Part shown: positions 7,631 to 15,563 of the stretch, in pieces
How positions within the stretch are numbered: the first letter of the stretch is position 1
How the letters are laid out: each line of letters begins with the position of its first letter
Source of the DNA: Elusimicrobia bacterium GWA2_69_24
Lineage (GTDB): Bacteria > Elusimicrobiota > Elusimicrobia > UBA1565
Direction: 5' to 3'
Assembly: GCA_001799695.1 (NCBI GenBank)
Contig: MGTY01000110.1
Span: forward strand, 1 to 64,000
DNA length: 64,000 nucleotides
Notes under the pieces: generated by a model
Told to the model about the DNA's origin: nothing
Database searches by the model: none
Seen by the model: only the letters and a program-made list of their open reading frames with translations
Translations under genes and position numbers: made by a program

Positions 7631-8269
7631 TCAGTAGACGGGCTTGTAGTCGGTGTAGTTCTGCAGATACCAGATGACGAAGCGCTTTTCGTCACGCTCA
7701 AGACCCGGAGCGAGCTGGAACTGCCAGCTATAGCCTGACGCGCTGCCCTTGTTCTTGAAGATATAGGAGGTCAAGGACGTCTTCTTCGCCGGCAAGGCCT
7801 CCTCCAGGCAACGGGCGGCTTGGGCCGCGTCGGCCGAAACGAGCTGGCGGTAGAGCTCGGGTGTGGGCATAGCCCTGAGGGCGGCGAAATCCAAGACGAC
7901 GGGGGCCGCCGCGGGCGCGGGCTGCGCGGCGGCCGCGCCAGGACCGCAGTCGAAAACGATCAGCCAGTAGTTCTCCTCGGAATTCTGGACCGAGAACCCG
8001 TACTCGCCCGCGGGTACCACATCAGCGCCCGCTTCCAAGACGCGGTAGGGTCCCTCCGTGACCACATGATGGGGCCCTGAACAGTAGGAATCCATGAGTT
8101 TCTGAGCGCCTTCGCGGCTGCTCTGGCGGGCCGCGCCGCCGCCCGCGCCCGCGTAGCGGACGATCCCGCCCTTGGGCTGCCGCGTGGAGGCGTACAGCTG
8201 GGAGCGGCCGGAGACGCAGCCGGCCAGGCAGAAGGTCGAAGCGCACAAGGCCGCGAGCTTCATCTTCAT
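7631..8269 (-). CDS. lipoprotein of unknown function
   Basis: About 212 residues. The signal MKMKLAALCASTFCLAGC has the lipobox LAGC. The mature N-terminal part (~residues 35-90) has SYCSGPHHVVTEGPY, a pattern common in small bacterial lipoproteins. An Ala/Pro linker and an acidic, aromatic C-terminal domain (WYLQNYTDYKPVY) follow. The start is uncertain among ATGs 8278, 8269 and 8263. I use 8269 because TAGTAT (8280-8285) predicts transcription starting near 8273. The family is not recognised. Confidence 0.65.
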   Translation of the reverse strand: MKMKLAALCASTFCLAGCVSGRSQLYASTRQPKGGIVRYAGAGGGAARQSSREGAQKLMDSYCSGPHHVVTEGPYRVLEAGADVVPAGEYGFSVQNSEENYWLIVFDCGPGAAAAQPAPAAAPVVLDFAALRAMPTPELYRQLVSADAAQAARCLEEALPAKKTSLTSYIFKNKGSASGYSWQFQLAPGLERDEKRFVIWYLQNYTDYKPVY

Positions 8270-8340
8270 CCCGTTCATGATACTACATGGCAGCGGGGCA
8301 TCTTTCAGCTCCTGAGGCATCGCCGGCTGGGTCATGGGCC

Positions 8341-8378
8341 GATTTAGTTCCAGGATTTGGTTGAGTGACAGGCACCGG
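8341..8378 (+). repeat. short dispersed repeat, copy 1
   Basis: GATTTAGTTCCAGGA...TTGAGTGACAGGCACCG recurs on the opposite strand at 51415-51452 with a few differences. Here it lies between a lipoprotein gene and tRNA-Pro. Confidence 0.6.
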
Positions 8379-8401
8379 GTGGTCCGGGTCCGTGACCCTG
8401 G

Positions 8402-8417
8402 CTCTGTCCGGACAGAG
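8402..8417. repeat. diverged dispersed palindrome
   Basis: CTCTGTCCGGACAGAG is a perfect palindrome followed by TCGCC. It keeps the layout of the GACTGTGCCCGGGCACAGTC element but with a different core. It lies just upstream of the tRNA-Pro -10 box (TATCAT, 8429-8434). Confidence 0.45.
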
Positions 8418-8445
8418 TCGCCTTTAGGTATCATAGCGGGCACAA

Positions 8446-8519
8446 CGGGGCGTAGCTCAATCGGCTAGAGCGCCTGCTTTGGGAGCAGGAGGTTCTGGGT
8501 TCAAGTCCCAGCGCCCCGA
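8446..8519 (+). tRNA. tRNA-Pro (anticodon TGG)
   Basis: A cloverleaf with acceptor CGGGGCG/CGCCCCG, anticodon stem CCTGC/GCAGG around TTTGGGA (anticodon TGG) and T-arm CTGGGTTCAAGTCCCAG. The C1-G72 pair and A73 are usual for tRNA-Pro. CCA is not encoded. Confidence 0.95.
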
Positions 8520-8558
8520 ATCCTTCCGACGGGGCCGCGGTTTGCTAGAATAGGGTTG

Positions 8559-9059
8559 ATGCGGCCCGTAGACGACTTCATCCGGAACCATCCCATCTTC
8601 CAGGACTTCCGGCCCGACCATCTCGAGCTGGTGACCTCCGTGGCCGAGGAGATGCGCTTCACCCGCGACCAGTACCTCCTGCGCCAGGGGCAGGGCGCCG
8701 AGCGCTTCTTCATCATCCGCAAAGGGCTGGTGCGCATCGAGCTCCTCTCGAAAGAAGGGGAAACCATCCCCATCCAGGAGGTCGGGCCGGGGGACCTGCT
8801 GGGCTGGTCCTGGCTCCTGCCGCCCTACAAGTGGGGCTTCGACGCGCGCGCGGCGGAGACCACGCTGGCCCTGGTCTTCGACGGGGCGAGCCTGCGCAAG
8901 AAGTGCGAGCAGAACTTCGAGTTCGGCTTCCGCTTCCTTCAGGTCATCAGCATGGCCCTCTCCCGGCGACTGGACGTCACACGCGCGCACCTGCTGGAGT
9001 ACTACTCCCAGAGGCCGCACCCCTGGGACGGCGATGACCGGCGTTCCGCCCCGGATTGA
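8559..9059 (+). CDS. cyclic-nucleotide-binding-domain protein
   Basis: 166 residues forming one cNMP-binding fold of the Crp/Fnr type: HPIFQDFRPDHLELV, a beta-roll with FFIIRKGLVRIE and the loop EVGPGDLLGWSWLLPPY. The C-terminal helix (SMALSRRLDVTRAHLLE) follows, but there is no helix-turn-helix, so it is not a DNA-binding regulator by itself. It may sense a ligand or be a degenerate family member. ATG 8559 follows TAGAAT by 7 nt. It overlaps the YggU gene by 26 nt. Confidence 0.8.
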   Translation: MRPVDDFIRNHPIFQDFRPDHLELVTSVAEEMRFTRDQYLLRQGQGAERFFIIRKGLVRIELLSKEGETIPIQEVGPGDLLGWSWLLPPYKWGFDARAAETTLALVFDGASLRKKCEQNFEFGFRFLQVISMALSRRLDVTRAHLLEYYSQRPHPWDGDDRRSAPD

Positions 9060-9291
9060 GGCCGCCGTGTTTTTGAAGCTCCGCGTCCATCCCGGCTCCA
9101 AGAAGGATTCCATCGCAAAGACCGGTCCCGACCGCTACGAGATCAGCGTCCGGGCCCCGGCCGAGAACGGGCGGGCCAACGCGGCCTGCCTGGACCTGCT
9201 GGGCCGCGAGCTGGGCGTGCCCCCGCGCTCCATCCGCCTCATCAAGGGCGGGAAGTCGCCCAGCAAGATCGTCGAAGTCCTCCAGCGATGA
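9034..9291 (+). CDS. YggU/DUF167 family protein
   Basis: 85 residues matching the DUF167 family in length and motifs: LKLRVHPGSKKDSI, ISVRAPAENGRANAA and LIKGGKSPSKIVEV. The biochemical role of the family is unknown. It overlaps the preceding gene by 26 nt and nth by 4 nt (ATGA), so the three are probably translated together. Confidence 0.85.
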   Translation: MTGVPPRIEAAVFLKLRVHPGSKKDSIAKTGPDRYEISVRAPAENGRANAACLDLLGRELGVPPRSIRLIKGGKSPSKIVEVLQR

Positions 9292-9926
9292 GCCCCGCCG
9301 TCCGGGCCCGGGCGCTGGCCGTGGCGGGTGGGCTCCGGAAGCTCTACCCCGACGCCCATTGCGAGCTCGATTTCAAGACCCCGCTGCAGATGCTCGCGGC
9401 CGTGATCCTATCCGCGCAGTGCACCGACAAGCGGGTCAACCTGGTGACGCCGGCCCTGTTCCAGAGGTATCGCCGCGCGGAGGACTTCGCGGACGCCGAG
9501 CCCGCGGAGCTCGAGTCGCTCATCCGTTCGACGGGGTTCTTCCGCGCGAAGGCCAGGTCCATCCGCGAGGCGGCGCGGGCCCTCGTGGAGCGCCACGGCG
9601 GGCGCGTGCCCGGCACGATGGCGGAGCTCCTGGAGCTGCGCGGGGTGGCGCGCAAGACGGCCAACGTGATATTGGGGACGGTGTTCGGCAAGGCCGAGGG
9701 CGTGGTCGTGGACACCCACGTCAAACGCCTGGCCTTCCGGCTGGGGTTGACCCGGCGGACGGACCCTGTGCGCATCGAGCGCGACCTGATGGCCTGCCTG
9801 CCCCGCGAGGACTGGGTCTTCTTCGGGCATGCCCTGGTCTGGCACGGGCGGCGGGTCTGCCATGCCCGCAAGCCCGATTGCGGCGGGTGCGGCCTGGCGC
9901 GGGTCTGCCCGCAACGCGGAGTGTGA
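9288..9926 (+). CDS. nth: endonuclease III
   Basis: 212 residues, the usual length. This bifunctional DNA glycosylase/AP lyase removes oxidised pyrimidines. The helix-hairpin-helix LELRGVARKTANVIL carries the catalytic lysine (residue 123), and the catalytic aspartate is in VDTHVKR (residue 142). The C-terminal C-x6-C-x2-C-x5-C motif (CHARKPDCGGCGLARVC) holds the [4Fe-4S] cluster. The start overlaps the yggU stop (ATGA). It converges with the HD-GYP gene. Confidence 0.95.
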   Translation: MSPAVRARALAVAGGLRKLYPDAHCELDFKTPLQMLAAVILSAQCTDKRVNLVTPALFQRYRRAEDFADAEPAELESLIRSTGFFRAKARSIREAARALVERHGGRVPGTMAELLELRGVARKTANVILGTVFGKAEGVVVDTHVKRLAFRLGLTRRTDPVRIERDLMACLPREDWVFFGHALVWHGRRVCHARKPDCGGCGLARVCPQRGV

Positions 9927-9943
9927 CCGGGGGAGGGAACCCC

Positions 9944-11161
9944 CTAGCTGCGCCCGGGTTTCCCGGTAGGGCTCAGCATCCGCAGGGTCAGGCCGAGGAA
10001 GGCGTTCCAGACTTCGGGTGAGAATCGGAGGTCGGCATCCATCGACATGATGGATACGGCCTTCTCCCAGGTCATGCCCTGCCGGTAAGGACGGTGCTCC
10101 ATCAACGCGTCGAAGATGTCCGCGACGGCTGTGATCCGCGCTTCCAGCGGGATGTCCGTGCCGCGCAGCTTCCTCGGATAGCCTTTCCCGTCGTAGCGCT
10201 CATGATGGTTCAAGGCCACGGATATCGCGAGCTCCCTCAGCCCCTCGGGGAGGTGGGCGCGAGGGTAGAGCTTGCGGGCGCCGATGCTCGCGTGAGCCTC
10301 CATGACCTGGCGCTCCTCCGCACTGAGTTTCCCCGGCTTCTTGACCGTCTGGAGCACGTCCGCGCGCATCTTGCCGAGGTCATGGAAGGCGGCGGCCCAG
10401 GACAACCGGGCGGCGTAGTCCCGCGGGAGGCCCAGCTCCAGGGCCAGCATCCCCGAGAGGAGCCCGACCCGGACCATGTGCGAATAGGTGTCGGGATCGC
10501 CTCGGCGGATGCGCTCGAGCAGGGCGTTGCGGGCCGCGAGCCGCAGCCGTTCCCTCGGCGAGCTCAGGGACTGGGGTTCGGAGGACATCAGGTGCCAGGA
10601 ATCCTCGAGGAGGGCGGCGTAGCGCGCGTCCTGGATGTGGGCGTCTTCGTAGACCTGCGGCTCGAATCTGTCGTTGACGAGGGTATCGATGAGGCTGCCG
10701 ACCGAGCCCCCTCCGTCGAAAAACTCCGAGAGCTCCGCCTGCCTGCCCGAGGACCCCGCGCCCAGATCCCGGGATTCGCGCTTCCACCGGGAGACCACCG
10801 GCAGCTCCTGGTCGAAAGCGGTCGTATTGCGGGCCGGTGCGGCCCCGCCCCGGATGGACGGCGCGGCAGCCTGCGGCGACGCGGCCGCCGTCGGCCTGAC
10901 CGCGGGGGACTCGGGCAGGGAAGGGAGGCTCACGGCGGGCAGGGCCAGGGAGGGGGAGGAGAGGAGAGGCTGGGGGAGGGTCGTGCCCGGCAGCGAGCCC
11001 GGCGCGGCGGACCCCGTCAAGCCCGCGAGGGGGGTCCCCAGCGGAGCGGAGACGAAGGGGGTCTGGATGACCTGCGCGAAGGGGGATGCGGGGAGGGCGA
11101 GCGCCAGGATGAGCGGCAGGAACGGCCTGGAGAACGCGGGCGCGCGCCTAATGTCATCCAT
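9944..11161 (-). CDS. exported HD-GYP domain protein
   Basis: 405 residues. The N-terminus (FLPLILALALPASPFAQ) is a signal peptide, followed by a ~90-residue Pro/Ala/Leu-rich low-complexity region. The C-terminal half (~residues 215-390) is an HD-GYP domain with AAFHDLGKMR, NHHERYDGKGYP and DIFDALMEHRPYR. HD-GYP enzymes hydrolyse cyclic di-GMP in the cytosol, so a secreted copy without a receiver domain is odd. Its substrate may differ. It is the last gene of the minus-strand block. TATATA lies 7 nt before ATG 11161. Confidence 0.8.
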   Translation of the reverse strand: MDDIRRAPAFSRPFLPLILALALPASPFAQVIQTPFVSAPLGTPLAGLTGSAAPGSLPGTTLPQPLLSSPSLALPAVSLPSLPESPAVRPTAAASPQAAAPSIRGGAAPARNTTAFDQELPVVSRWKRESRDLGAGSSGRQAELSEFFDGGGSVGSLIDTLVNDRFEPQVYEDAHIQDARYAALLEDSWHLMSSEPQSLSSPRERLRLAARNALLERIRRGDPDTYSHMVRVGLLSGMLALELGLPRDYAARLSWAAAFHDLGKMRADVLQTVKKPGKLSAEERQVMEAHASIGARKLYPRAHLPEGLRELAISVALNHHERYDGKGYPRKLRGTDIPLEARITAVADIFDALMEHRPYRQGMTWEKAVSIMSMDADLRFSPEVWNAFLGLTLRMLSPTGKPGRS

Positions 11162-11168
11162 CGTTCAA

Positions 11169-11174
11169 TATATA
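11169..11174 (-). promoter_or_regulatory. -10 box before the HD-GYP gene
   Basis: TATATA on the minus strand, 7 nt before ATG 11161. There is no clear -35 box. The 89-bp gap after the upstream gene makes a separate promoter plausible. Confidence 0.35.
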
Positions 11175-11250
11175 GGCGGTTATCCGGTCGGCGGGGAGTG
11201 TCGAAGGTACCGGACGTCCCTGGGACCCTTGGGCAGGGTCCCGGAACCCG

Positions 11251-12429
11251 CTACTCGATGCGGATCTTCTCGGGCGCGGCGGGAAGGTCGTTGAGCAGCT
11301 CCCCGAAGCATTCCAGCAGCATCCCGGAATTCCAGCTCGAAGGCGCCGCGGGATGGTAGAGCCGGGTCTGCACCGGCCGCCCGTCCTCCGGGTGGTAGAC
11401 CTCCCGGATACCTCCCTGACCCTTCGCCATTGCGGCGACGCGCTCCGTGAGTTCCGACAGCATGGCGGGCTTGTCCAGCCGGCGCAGGGCGCCGATAGCC
11501 AAGGCGGAGATCCAGGGCCAGACGAACGCGTCGTGGAAGCCGGCGACCCCGGAGGCTACGCAGAGGCAGTTCTTGCGCCCCAGGGGGACCGCTTCCCCGG
11601 CCTTGGGTCCCCACGGGGTCCACAGCTCCCTGCGGTCGGCGGTGCGCAGGATGAGCGAGCACTGCGCCTCGTCGGCGAAGCCCCAGGCCGCGGCGGCCAT
11701 GTTGGCTTCGGTGGGGAAGGACCGGTCCTCCAGGGAGTCGAGGAAATAGCCCGCGTCCGCGTCCCAGAAATGACGCTGGGCGTCCCGCGCGCAGGACCGG
11801 GCCCCGCTCTTCCAGGAATCCGCGGCGCGCTGGCGGCCGAGCAGGCGGCAGAGCTCCTCCATGGAGCGCAGGGCCTGCCAGCGCAGGAGCTGGGTGAAGA
11901 AGAAGGCTCCGGACCGGCCGCTCAAGGTGTTCTTCCAATCGCTGCCCGCGGGCTGGTGCAGTAGCCCCGCGCGGAGGAACTGGCTGAGATAGGCCATCCC
12001 GCGCTCGAGCGCGGGGAGCGCGAGCCCGGCCCAGGCGATGTTGTCGGCGGCGCGGACGTAGCGCGCGGCCGCCCAGACGGTCAGGCAGTTCTCCTCGATG
12101 GAGACGGGGGAGCGCTTGAGGAAGTGCTTGCGGAGGTGCCGGGCCATGCCGCGGGGGGGGCGGCAGGGGAAGCTCCTCGGGAACTGTCCGTCCGGCTGCT
12201 GGCGCTCCAGGAGCTCGTCGAGCGTGTCCCGCGCGGCCTGGGCCTCGCCGGCGGACAGGAGGCCGCCGACGGCGAAGCAGAAGTCCCGGGCGCGTACCGT
12301 GTCCGCGTCGGACCCGCCCGCGGCCAAAACGGTCCGGCGGCGGTCCTGGGGGCCGTCCAGACGGACTAAGTTGGCGCGCAGGCTCCGGGCGGCGGCGACC
12401 GAGGCGGCGAGGAGGAGTTCCCGGTCCAT
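11251..12429 (-). CDS. six-hairpin glycosidase-like protein
   Basis: 392 residues, soluble. The repeated helical hairpins (LDELLERQQPDGQFPRSFP, SIEENCLTVWAAARYVRA, SDWKNTLSGRSGAFFFTQLL, FHDAFVWPWISALAIGAL) and the ending SSWNSGMLLECF resemble (alpha/alpha)6-barrel enzymes such as neutral invertase (GH100) and glycogen-debranching amylo-1,6-glucosidase. The substrate is not known. It starts 2 nt after the stop of the GAF-PAS gene. Confidence 0.6.
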   Translation of the reverse strand: MDRELLLAASVAAARSLRANLVRLDGPQDRRRTVLAAGGSDADTVRARDFCFAVGGLLSAGEAQAARDTLDELLERQQPDGQFPRSFPCRPPRGMARHLRKHFLKRSPVSIEENCLTVWAAARYVRAADNIAWAGLALPALERGMAYLSQFLRAGLLHQPAGSDWKNTLSGRSGAFFFTQLLRWQALRSMEELCRLLGRQRAADSWKSGARSCARDAQRHFWDADAGYFLDSLEDRSFPTEANMAAAAWGFADEAQCSLILRTADRRELWTPWGPKAGEAVPLGRKNCLCVASGVAGFHDAFVWPWISALAIGALRRLDKPAMLSELTERVAAMAKGQGGIREVYHPEDGRPVQTRLYHPAAPSSWNSGMLLECFGELLNDLPAAPEKIRIE

Positions 12430-12431
12430 CG

Positions 12432-13310
12432 TCAGCGCTTGAGGGCGGTAATGTCTTGGAACGTGATGCCGGCGCCGGCGAAGGCGCCCTGGGTGTCCTT
12501 GATGAGGAGCGTGCTGTAGCCCAGGAGCCGTGCGTCCCCGCCCGCCTGCCAGGGCAGTTCCGCGCGCTTGACCGTCTTTTGGGAGGAGAGCGCGGTGCGC
12601 AGCACGCCGGCGAGGTCGGGGATCTCGGTCAGCGCCTTCTCGACCGGGACGTCGGTCACCTCGCCCCGGATGCCGAGGATGCGGCGCGCCGCCGGGTTGC
12701 AGATCATGATCCGACCCAGCAGGTCCACGGCCAGGAAGCCGCCCGAGAGGTTCTCGAGGATGCTCGCGTTGTAGGTGGTCACCCGGTTCACCATGTTCTC
12801 GAGCTGGAGGCGGCGGATGGCGTGCGAGGCCTGCTCGGCGACGGCCTTGGCCAGACGCAGGTCTTCGCGGTCGAAAGCCCCGCCGGCGGGGGCGGAGAAC
12901 TGGAACACCCCGACGAATTCCAGGCCGATGAAGAGGGGCAGGACGAGCAGGGGCAGCGGCGCTCCCGCCGGGGCCTGGGGCGGCCGGTCGACCGAGTCCA
13001 GGAAGCGCGGGTCCCGCCCCGCGTCGGGCAGGAGCAGCGGCTCGTGGAACTTGGCGACCCAGCCGATCAGGCCGGAGCCCGCGGCCGCGGCCGGAGCGGC
13101 GGCGCCGGGCTGGCCTTCCCCCAGCCGGTAGGAGAGGAGCAGCCGGCGCGAGACCGCGTCGTAGGAGAAGTAGGCGGCCTGCTCGGCGCCCAGGGCCGCG
13201 GCCAGTTTTTCGGCGAGGCGGGGCCAGAGGTGCGCGTCGCCGGGCTCCCGGAGGGAGAGGAGGAAGTCGAGCGCGTCGTACAGGGCGTTGAGGCGGTCGC
13301 TCTCGTTCAT
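12432..13310 (-). CDS. GAF-PAS sensory protein
   Basis: 292 residues. Residues ~20-170 form a GAF domain (AALGAEQAAYFSYDAVSRRL, GLIGWVAKFHEPLLLPD, LPLFIGLEFVGVFQF). Residues ~185-290 form a PAS domain (ILENLSGGFLAVDLLGRIMI, CNPAARRILGI) that ends right after FQDITALKR. This is where a histidine kinase or GGDEF domain normally begins, but none follows, so the output is probably by protein contact. The start overlaps the stop of the double-peptidase gene (ATGA). Confidence 0.75.
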   Translation of the reverse strand: MNESDRLNALYDALDFLLSLREPGDAHLWPRLAEKLAAALGAEQAAYFSYDAVSRRLLLSYRLGEGQPGAAAPAAAAGSGLIGWVAKFHEPLLLPDAGRDPRFLDSVDRPPQAPAGAPLPLLVLPLFIGLEFVGVFQFSAPAGGAFDREDLRLAKAVAEQASHAIRRLQLENMVNRVTTYNASILENLSGGFLAVDLLGRIMICNPAARRILGIRGEVTDVPVEKALTEIPDLAGVLRTALSSQKTVKRAELPWQAGGDARLLGYSTLLIKDTQGAFAGAGITFQDITALKR

Positions 13311-15235
13311 GCCAGGAACCCGCCGAAATAGATGCGGCGGCGGAAGGGGCTGCGCTTGGTCCGGTCCGTGACCATGTCCCCGGACTCGATCCGCTCCAGG
13401 GCCCGCCCGAAGCGGTCGAGGAAGGTGGTGCGCAGGGTCCGTCCGCCCGCCTCGCTGCTCTCCAGCAGGCCGTCGCTCCCGGCGTACAGGAGGACGTGCG
13501 TGATCAGGGGCGATTGCGCGGAGCGGGTCAAAAAGACCAGGTCGCCCACCTGGAGGGCGCGGCGGCGGACGGGACACGACTTCCGCCACTGGGCCTCGGC
13601 GTCGCGCGGGATGAGCAGGCCGACGGAGCGGTAGGCGAGGTTGGTGAGCCCGGAGCAGTCCACGCCCCAGCCGGGCTTGCGCTGGTAGCTGGACCGGCCG
13701 CCCCAGACGTAGGTGTCCCCCAGGAAGAGGGCGGCGGTCTCGATGATGGCGCGGCGGTCGATGGGCTTGAGGGCGCGCAGGCGCGGGTCCGCGGCCGCGG
13801 CGAAGACCAGCTCGCTGGTGTGGATGACCGCGGTCCGGCCTTCCAGAAGGCGGACGGAGGTCCGGGGCCCGGGTCCGACGCGCGCCTCCAAAGAGGAACC
13901 CAGGGGCAAGGTCAGGGTCTCCGCCAGCCCCTGGGATTGCTGCCAGCGCAGTTCGGCCCGCTTAGTGCGCACTACCGAATTGGGCCTGTAGGGGATGGGT
14001 GGCATGCGCAGGGCGTCCGCCTTCATCCAGCCGGGATACGGGCCCCAAGAGCTGCCCATGCGGTGCGGCTGTTCCAGGGCCTTCACCCGGACCCAGTCGC
14101 CCCGGGCCTCCAGCACGCGCACGCGCTCCCCGTACAGGAGCTGGGAGAGCCGCGCCGGGTCCATGGCCGAGAAACGGCGGGTCAGCCGGGGCCGGGTGCG
14201 CAGGTCCGCGGTCGGGATCCCGACGACGAGGTCCGCCGGGAAGCGGGGGGCGAGCATGTACGCGAGGCCGAACTTGCGCAGCAGCCAGGCTTTCTCGAAC
14301 TGCCGCCGCCGGTAGACCCGGCGCACGCTGCGCCGGTCCGGCGCCGCCGGGTCGTGGACGATGACGTCGCCCTCGGGCGTGAAGCCGCTGACGACCACCA
14401 GGTGCCCCCGGGTGCGGCGCACGGGCGCTCCGGCGAGCTGGCCGGCGTCGTAGGAGATGGAGACGACGATCGGGTGGCCCGCGGCGATCTCGTCCTGGAG
14501 GGAGCGCAGGGAGGTCAGGCGCGCCACCTGGCCGACCAGGCCCCAGGAGGCGGCGGCCGCGACGTTCAGGGTCCAGTTGCCGTAGATCCCGGCCGACCGG
14601 TCCCGGACCGCTTCCAGCACGTCGGCCGTGCTGCGCCGGATGCCCCAGAATTCGAGGACCATGGATAGGGCGGTGGGGCTGCATACGTCGTTGCGGTACT
14701 GCTCAACCTCGTCCATCTGGGAGCGCGGGACGATGCGCAGTTCCCGGACCCAGGGGCCCGGCTCGAAGGGTCCGGAATGCGCCGGGAGGCGGGTCGTGTC
14801 CTCGTAGGCCACGGCCACCTGGAACAGGCGGGCCTCCCGCGCTCCGGCGGAGTGCATGCGGAGCCGGTAGCGGAACGCGTCCGCTTTGCGGGTGAGCCGG
14901 AGGGTGTCGACCTCCACGCAGCCGTTCCGGTCGGCCTGGCGGGGGAAGCTTCGGGGGGCGCCCGGTTCCCAGCGGGGGAGGCGGTACCATTTCGACCATT
15001 TCCCGCCCTGGCGGACCTGCGCCTCCATCTCGATGGCGGCGCCGCGGGGGCAGTGCGCGGACCACGAGCCCACGAGGTCGTCGAAGGGGACGACGGACTC
15101 GATGACGGGGGATTCCAGCGTCCCGGTGCCCTGGAGCAGTCCCCGGTCGAAGGGGATGGGGGACAGGCCCTCGATCCGGGCTTCCTTGAGGTCGCGCGGG
15201 GAGAGATGGACGACGGTCAGCCCGGAGTCCGGCAT
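13307..15235 (-). CDS. C39-like plus NlpC/P60 double peptidase
   Basis: 642 residues. Residues ~1-165 are a beta-rich N-terminal domain. Residues ~170-330 are a C39_2-type papain-fold domain: VEQYRNDVCSPTALSMVLEF (Cys), TRGHLVVVSGF (His) and VIVHDPAA (Asp). Residues ~335-500 contain SH3-like segments (VRVLEARGDWVRVKAL). The C-terminus is NlpC/P60: DTYVWGGRS, GVDCSGLTNLAYR (Cys) and ITHVLLYAG (His). NlpC/P60 enzymes cut peptidoglycan stem peptides. No signal peptide is visible, which is unusual for a wall enzyme. Both catalytic centres look intact. Confidence 0.8.
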   Translation of the reverse strand: MPDSGLTVVHLSPRDLKEARIEGLSPIPFDRGLLQGTGTLESPVIESVVPFDDLVGSWSAHCPRGAAIEMEAQVRQGGKWSKWYRLPRWEPGAPRSFPRQADRNGCVEVDTLRLTRKADAFRYRLRMHSAGAREARLFQVAVAYEDTTRLPAHSGPFEPGPWVRELRIVPRSQMDEVEQYRNDVCSPTALSMVLEFWGIRRSTADVLEAVRDRSAGIYGNWTLNVAAAASWGLVGQVARLTSLRSLQDEIAAGHPIVVSISYDAGQLAGAPVRRTRGHLVVVSGFTPEGDVIVHDPAAPDRRSVRRVYRRRQFEKAWLLRKFGLAYMLAPRFPADLVVGIPTADLRTRPRLTRRFSAMDPARLSQLLYGERVRVLEARGDWVRVKALEQPHRMGSSWGPYPGWMKADALRMPPIPYRPNSVVRTKRAELRWQQSQGLAETLTLPLGSSLEARVGPGPRTSVRLLEGRTAVIHTSELVFAAAADPRLRALKPIDRRAIIETAALFLGDTYVWGGRSSYQRKPGWGVDCSGLTNLAYRSVGLLIPRDAEAQWRKSCPVRRRALQVGDLVFLTRSAQSPLITHVLLYAGSDGLLESSEAGGRTLRTTFLDRFGRALERIESGDMVTDRTKRSPFRRRIYFGGFLA

Positions 15236-15239
15236 GGAG

Positions 15240-15554
15240 CTACTTCACCAGCTTGTTGCCGGGCTTGCGCGGCGGATCGTTGGCCGGACGCACGGGGGCC
15301 TTGGGGTTGCTCTTGAACTGGGGCGCCAGCTCCGCGTTGATCTTGGCCCATTCCGGGGAATCGTCGGTGGAGCCGACGATGGCGCCGATCGGGCACTCGG
15401 GCAGGCAGACGCCGCAATCGATGCAGGTGTCGGGGTCGATGGTCATGAAGGCCTCGCCCTGGTATTGCCCGGGATGGATGGCGTCCACGGGGCAGACCTC
15501 CGCGCACGTCGCGTAGACTTCGCCCAGACATTTCTCATTGATGACGTGTGGCAC
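15240..15554 (-). CDS. ferredoxin, two-cluster type
   Basis: 104 residues. The first cluster motif is CLGEVYATCAEVCPVDAI (C-x7-C-x3-CP) and the second is CIDCGVCLPECPIGAI, a standard [4Fe-4S] motif. The wider first spacing resembles the seven-iron ferredoxins ([3Fe-4S] plus [4Fe-4S]). A charged, proline-rich tail follows. The start is GTG 15554 with GGAG upstream. It lies 4 nt before the double-peptidase gene and 9 nt after the membrane-protein gene. No obvious redox partner is encoded nearby. Confidence 0.85.
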   Translation of the reverse strand: MPHVINEKCLGEVYATCAEVCPVDAIHPGQYQGEAFMTIDPDTCIDCGVCLPECPIGAIVGSTDDSPEWAKINAELAPQFKSNPKAPVRPANDPPRKPGNKLVK

Positions 15555-15563
15555 AGGGGTCTC

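Noticed and set aside
5636-7738. 700-codon open frame on the plus strand
   Set aside because: It begins in the repeat array and is antisense to the zinc-ribbon gene, whose CXXC motifs show the true strand.
8559-9059. Crp/Fnr transcription factor
   Set aside because: The cNMP-binding domain is present but there is no helix-turn-helix, and the frame ends inside the yggU start.
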